Source of the DNA: Micromonospora sp. WMMA1947
Lineage (GTDB): Bacteria; Actinomycetota; Actinomycetes; Mycobacteriales; Micromonosporaceae
Length of the DNA stretch: 64,000 nt
Assembly: GCF_027497355.1 (NCBI RefSeq)
Contig: NZ_CP114909.1
Coordinates: 3,236,001-3,300,000, forward strand
Direction: 5' to 3'
Position numbers and translations under genes: made by a program. Positions 60,759-64,000 of the stretch are shown piece by piece. Position 1 is the stretch's first letter. Every line of letters starts with the position of its first letter. The notes beneath the pieces are model-generated. The model had not been told where the DNA came from. It did not search any database and saw only the letters and a list, made by a program, of their open reading frames with translations.

Positions 60759-61421
60759 ATGACCGACCTGAGCCTGCCGCCCCAGTTCGCGGCCGTGCAC
60801 AACCGCTATGTCCTGCCGTCGTTCGTCGAGCGCACGTCGTACGGGATGAAGGAGTCCAACCCGTACAACAAGCTCTTCGAGGACCGGATCATCTTCCTTG
60901 GCGTCCAGGTGGACGACGCGTCGGCGAACGACGTGATGGCCCAGCTGCTGACGCTGGAGGGCACCGACCCGGACCGCGACATCATCATGTACATCAACTC
61001 GCCCGGTGGCTCCTTCACGGCCATGACGGCGATCTACGACACCATGCAGTACGTCCGCCCGGACATCCAGACCGTCTGCCTCGGGCAGGCGGCGAGCGCG
61101 GCGGCGGTGCTGCTCTCCGCGGGCACCCCGGGCAAGCGGATGGCGCTGCCCAACTCCCGGATCATCATCCACCAGCCGGCCACCGAGGGCGGTTACGGCC
61201 AGGGCTCGGACATCGAGATCCAGGCGCGGGAGATCCTGCGGATGCGGACGCAGCTGGAGGACATGCTCTCCCGGCACTGCAACCGCCCGATCGAGCAGGT
61301 CCGCAAGGACATCGACCGTGACAAGATCATGACGGCCGAGGAGTCCAAGGAGTACGGGCTGGTCGACACGATCCTGACCAGCCGCAAGAAGGGTCTGCTG
61401 GCGTCGCACGCCGCGGGCTGA
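60759..61421 (+). CDS. clpP2: ATP-dependent Clp protease proteolytic subunit 2
   Basis: A 220-residue ClpP paralogue with YINSPGGSF, GQAASAAAVLLSAG (Ser) and RIIIHQPATEG (His). Differences near the catalytic Ser from ClpP1 are usual for the pair. It starts 14 bp after clpP1, with GAGGAG upstream, and is co-transcribed with it. A hairpin follows before clpX. Confidence 0.96.
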   Translation: MTDLSLPPQFAAVHNRYVLPSFVERTSYGMKESNPYNKLFEDRIIFLGVQVDDASANDVMAQLLTLEGTDPDRDIIMYINSPGGSFTAMTAIYDTMQYVRPDIQTVCLGQAASAAAVLLSAGTPGKRMALPNSRIIIHQPATEGGYGQGSDIEIQAREILRMRTQLEDMLSRHCNRPIEQVRKDIDRDKIMTAEESKEYGLVDTILTSRKKGLLASHAAG

Positions 61422-61435
61422 GCAACGTGTGGTCG

Positions 61436-61469
61436 GAGGTCGATCGGGGTATCGTTCCCGGTCGACCTC
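61436..61469 (+). terminator. Hairpin after clpP2
   Basis: A 13-bp stem (61436-61448 with 61457-61469) including one G-U pair, and an 8-nt loop. It may limit read-through into clpX, which has its own 180-bp upstream region. Confidence 0.6.
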
Positions 61470-61648
61470 TGACACACCCGTTTTGGGGGTCGGAGAAAAC
61501 CCGGCCACCGGGTAACGTCGGGTCTGTACCGCTCCGCCGGTCGGATCAGGTGGAGCCGACAGCATGGTGGGACGACAGGACGGACGGGCGCTCCGGCGCC
61601 CGCAGGTCAGGGCCGGCGTTCCGGCCGACGAGTGCAGGGAGAACGTAG

Positions 61649-62941
61649 GTGGCACGGATCGGTGACGGCGGCGACCTACTGAAATGCTCGTTCTGCGGCA
61701 AGTCGCAGAAGCAGGTCAAGAAGCTCATCGCGGGCCCTGGTGTCTACATCTGCGACGAGTGCATCGACCTCTGCAACGAGATCATCGAAGAGGAGCTGGC
61801 CGAGTCCGGCGAGGTGAAGTGGGAAGAGCTTCCCAAGCCGATGGAGATCTGCCAGTTCCTCGACAACTACGTCGTCGGTCAGGAGCAGGCCAAGAAGGCG
61901 CTCGCCGTCGCGGTCTACAACCACTACAAGCGGATCCAGGCCGAGGCCGCTGGCGCGCCGGGCTCCGGCACCGACGGCGTCGAGCTGGCAAAGTCGAACA
62001 TCCTGCTGCTCGGCCCGACGGGCTGCGGCAAGACGCACCTGGCGCAGACGCTCGCCCGGATGCTCAACGTCCCGTTCGCGATCGCGGACGCCACCGCGCT
62101 CACCGAGGCGGGCTACGTCGGCGAGGACGTCGAGAACATCCTGCTGAAGCTGATCCAGGCCGCCGACTACGACATCAAGCGCGCCGAGACGGGCATCATC
62201 TACATCGACGAGGTCGACAAGATCGCCCGCAAGTCGGAGAACCCGTCGATCACCCGTGACGTCTCCGGCGAGGGCGTACAGCAGGCGCTGCTGAAGATGC
62301 TCGAGGGCACCGTCGCCAACGTGCCGCCGCAGGGCGGGCGTAAGCACCCGCACCAGGAGTTCATCCAGATCGACACCACGAACGTGCTGTTCATCTGCGG
62401 TGGCGCGTTTGCCGGGCTCGACCAGATCATCGAGGCCCGCACCGGCTCCGGCGGCACCGGCTTCGGCGCCCGGCTCCGGTCGGTGTCCGAGCGGTCGACC
62501 GACGACATCTTCAGCCAGGTCATGCCGGAGGACATGCTGAAGTTCGGGCTCATCCCCGAGTTCATCGGCCGGCTTCCGGTGATCACCAACGTGCGCAGCC
62601 TCGACCGTTCCGCGCTGGTGCGGATCCTCACCGAGCCGCGTAACGCGCTGGTCCGCCAGTACCAGCGCCTGTTCGAGCTGGACGGCGTCGAGCTGGAGTT
62701 CGAGCCGCCCGCGCTGGAGGCCATCGCCGACCAGGCCATGCTCCGCGGCACCGGAGCCCGCGGCCTGCGGGCGATCATGGAAGAGGTGCTCCTCTCCGTG
62801 ATGTACGAGGTGCCGAGCAACCCCGACGCCGCCCGGGTGCTGATCACCCGCGAGGTCGTCCTGGAGAACGTCAACCCGACGATCGTGCCCCGCGAGTTCA
62901 CCGGCCGGCGCCGGCGGGACCGCGAGGAGAAGTCGGCCTGA
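61649..62941 (+). CDS. clpX: ATP-dependent Clp protease ATP-binding subunit ClpX
   Basis: A 430-residue AAA+ unfoldase. The N-terminal zinc finger has CSFCGKSQ and CDECIDLC, Walker A is [11 protein letters not shown], Walker [12 protein letters not shown], and the sensor region TGARGLRAI. It feeds substrates to ClpP1P2. GTG 61649 is chosen since the family begins [21 protein letters not shown]-like sequence precedes it. Confidence 0.97.
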   Translation: MARIGDGGDLLKCSFCGKSQKQVKKLIAGPGVYICDECIDLCNEIIEEELAESGEVKWEELPKPMEICQFLDNYVVGQEQAKKALAVAVYNHYKRIQAEAAGAPGSGTDGVELAKSNILLLGPTGCGKTHLAQTLARMLNVPFAIADATALTEAGYVGEDVENILLKLIQAADYDIKRAETGIIYIDEVDKIARKSENPSITRDVSGEGVQQALLKMLEGTVANVPPQGGRKHPHQEFIQIDTTNVLFICGGAFAGLDQIIEARTGSGGTGFGARLRSVSERSTDDIFSQVMPEDMLKFGLIPEFIGRLPVITNVRSLDRSALVRILTEPRNALVRQYQRLFELDGVELEFEPPALEAIADQAMLRGTGARGLRAIMEEVLLSVMYEVPSNPDAARVLITREVVLENVNPTIVPREFTGRRRRDREEKSA

Positions 62942-62952
62942 CCGCCGTTCGC

Positions 62953-62982
62953 GACCGCGCCCGGGTCAGCTCGGGCGCGGTC
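62953..62982. terminator. Hairpin between clpX and XRE-cupin gene
   Basis: An 11-bp stem (62953-62963 with 62972-62982) and an 8-nt loop. It overlaps the end of the convergent gene and can serve both strands. Confidence 0.75.
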
Positions 62983-63589
62983 CGCGTGAACGGGTCCGCC
63001 GGTCCCACTCGCCCGACGGGGTGACCACCACCATCATCAGGCGCACCGGCCCGTCACCGGCCGTGCGGTAGCCGTGCTCCCGGTCGGCGTGGAACTCGAC
63101 CGTTTCGCCGGCGCGTACCTCGTGGTCGACGCCGTCGACTGTCACCGTGGCGGCGCCGTCGAGTACGTGCAGGATCTCCCGGGTGCCGTGGGCGTGGTCG
63201 GAGGAGCGCAATGCCTCGCCGGGTTCCATCCGCCAGTCCCACAGCTCGACCAGGTCGGGTTCGCCGAGGCCGCTGAGCAGGCGCGCCAGGCCGCCGTGCG
63301 GGCCGCGCCACAGCACCGGCGCCTCGTCGGCGGCGCTGACCCGTACCGTGCTCTGTTCGGCCGGCTCCAGCAGCCGGGCGATGCTGACGCCGAACGCGTC
63401 GGCGACCCGGCAGAGCGTGCCGATACTTGGGTTGGTCCGGGCCCCCTCGATCTGCACCAGCATGCCCTTGCTGACCCCGGACCGGCCTGCCAGTTCCTCG
63501 AACGACCAGCCGCGCGCCGCGCGCAGCTCACGTACCTGGCGGGCGACGGCGGAGGTCACCGCGCCGACCCGTCCACCGGTATCGGTCAT
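62966..63589 (-). CDS. XRE-family regulator with C-terminal cupin
   Basis: The 207-residue protein has an HTH_3 domain (VRELRAARGWSFEELAGRSGVSKGMLVQIEGARTNP) and a cupin ligand domain (HGTREILHVLDGAATVTVDG, then GETVEFHADREHGYR). Such MerR-unlike, cupin-linked XRE proteins often control transport or amine catabolism genes. ATG 63589 is preferred (AAGGAC upstream); GTG 63610 is possible. It is divergent from the EamA permease with a 41-bp gap, so it probably regulates that gene. Confidence 0.87.
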   Translation of the reverse strand: MTDTGGRVGAVTSAVARQVRELRAARGWSFEELAGRSGVSKGMLVQIEGARTNPSIGTLCRVADAFGVSIARLLEPAEQSTVRVSAADEAPVLWRGPHGGLARLLSGLGEPDLVELWDWRMEPGEALRSSDHAHGTREILHVLDGAATVTVDGVDHEVRAGETVEFHADREHGYRTAGDGPVRLMMVVVTPSGEWDRRTRSRGPRPS

Positions 63590-63630
63590 CACACTGTCCT
63601 TCACGGTCACTATTATGGTACGACTGCCTG

Positions 63631-64000
63631 GTGCTCCCCATTGTCCTCGCCGCGGTCTCCGCGCTCGCCTTCGGCACCGCCGACTTCGCGGGCGGCAAGG
63701 CGTCCCGGCGCGCCGACCCGATCGCCGTGACCGTGGTGTCGCAGATCCTCAGCGTCCCGCTGCTGCTCGTCCTTGTCCTCGTCGTGCCCGGCACGCCGAG
63801 CCCGCTCGACCTGGGGTGGGGACTGCTCGCCGGAGTGGCCGGCGCGGGCGGCGTCATGCTGCTCTACCGCGCGCTCGCCACCGGCGTGATGGCCGTCGTC
63901 GCGCCGGTCACCGCGATCACCGCGGCGATCGTGCCGATCATCGCCGGCCTCGTCCTCGCGCACTCGCCGGGTGCGGTGGCGCTCGGCGGCGCCGGGCTCG
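63631..64000 (+). CDS. EamA/DMT-family permease, 3' truncated by window edge
   Basis: The frame from GTG 63631 reads LPIVLAAVSALAFGTADFAG and continues with four or more hydrophobic segments (SVPLLLVLVLVV, GLLAGVAGAGGVMLLY, MAVVAPVTAITAAIVPIIAG) to the window's end. The GTADFAGG and long-helix pattern is that of drug/metabolite transporters. Substrate unknown. Control by the divergent XRE-cupin regulator is inferred from the 41-bp shared upstream region. Confidence 0.85.
   Translation, partial: MLPIVLAAVSALAFGTADFAGGKASRRADPIAVTVVSQILSVPLLLVLVLVVPGTPSPLDLGWGLLAGVAGAGGVMLLYRALATGVMAVVAPVTAITAAIVPIIAGLVLAHSPGAVALGGAGL

Overview
The window is very GC-rich, codon-biased actinobacterial chromosome. 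GTG and TTG starts are common, and 4-bp ATGA/GTGA overlaps tie many genes together. The gene set (mycothiol-type nitroreductase, truncated haemoglobin II, class F-like sortase, OtsA/OtsB, two ClpP paralogues beside tig and clpX, DUF5130 and YbjN proteins) fits a Micromonosporaceae genome, most likely Micromonospora or a close relative. The genus is inferred from protein style, not proven.

Layout: 1-3347 is a cobalamin/sirohaem block (CobC-like, CobT, fused CysG). 3551-7548 is a trehalose operon on the minus strand, with OtsB fused to a GH15 domain. 7690-8350 is a VapBC-type toxin-antitoxin pair. 8565-15978 holds housekeeping and hypothetical genes (EttA, thioesterase, YbjN protein, truncated haemoglobin, MFS transporter, MscS channel, HNH nuclease). 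15988-17375 is a sortase with a small surface protein. 17454-28588 is the main catabolic locus: a divergent Lrp/AsnC regulator and ten plus-strand genes that take tryptophan through kynurenine, 3-hydroxyanthranilate and 2-aminomuconate to pyruvate and acetyl-CoA. 28717-49729 is a mosaic of single genes and short operons (amidase, DUF5130, PepN, nitroreductase, DUF1015, RpiB, Eis-like acetyltransferase, acyl-CoA synthetase, M14 carboxypeptidase, an Hsp70-propeller fusion, MOSC, questin-oxidase-like protein, deaminase). 49838-55333 is accessory in character: hypotheticals, a CdiI-type immunity protein, SRPBCC and alpha/beta-hydrolase proteins, and a peptidase E homologue. 55334-58061 is a degraded integration locus at a tRNA-Gly gene, with two integrase tails and a 45-bp att-like duplication. 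58358-62941 returns to the core genome: tRNA-Pro, tig, clpP1, clpP2, clpX. The end holds an XRE-cupin regulator divergent from a truncated EamA permease gene.

The genes work together most clearly in the tryptophan locus, where gene order, overlaps and a near-palindromic site between regulator and operon suggest one substrate-controlled unit. It contains every dedicated step except an obvious kynurenine formamidase.

The most unusual sequence observation is a 54-bp repeat family with three copies. One copy sits exactly in frame inside the linker of the bifunctional cysG gene, adding 18 codons including a TTA leucine codon. The other two flank a small gene as inverted repeats.
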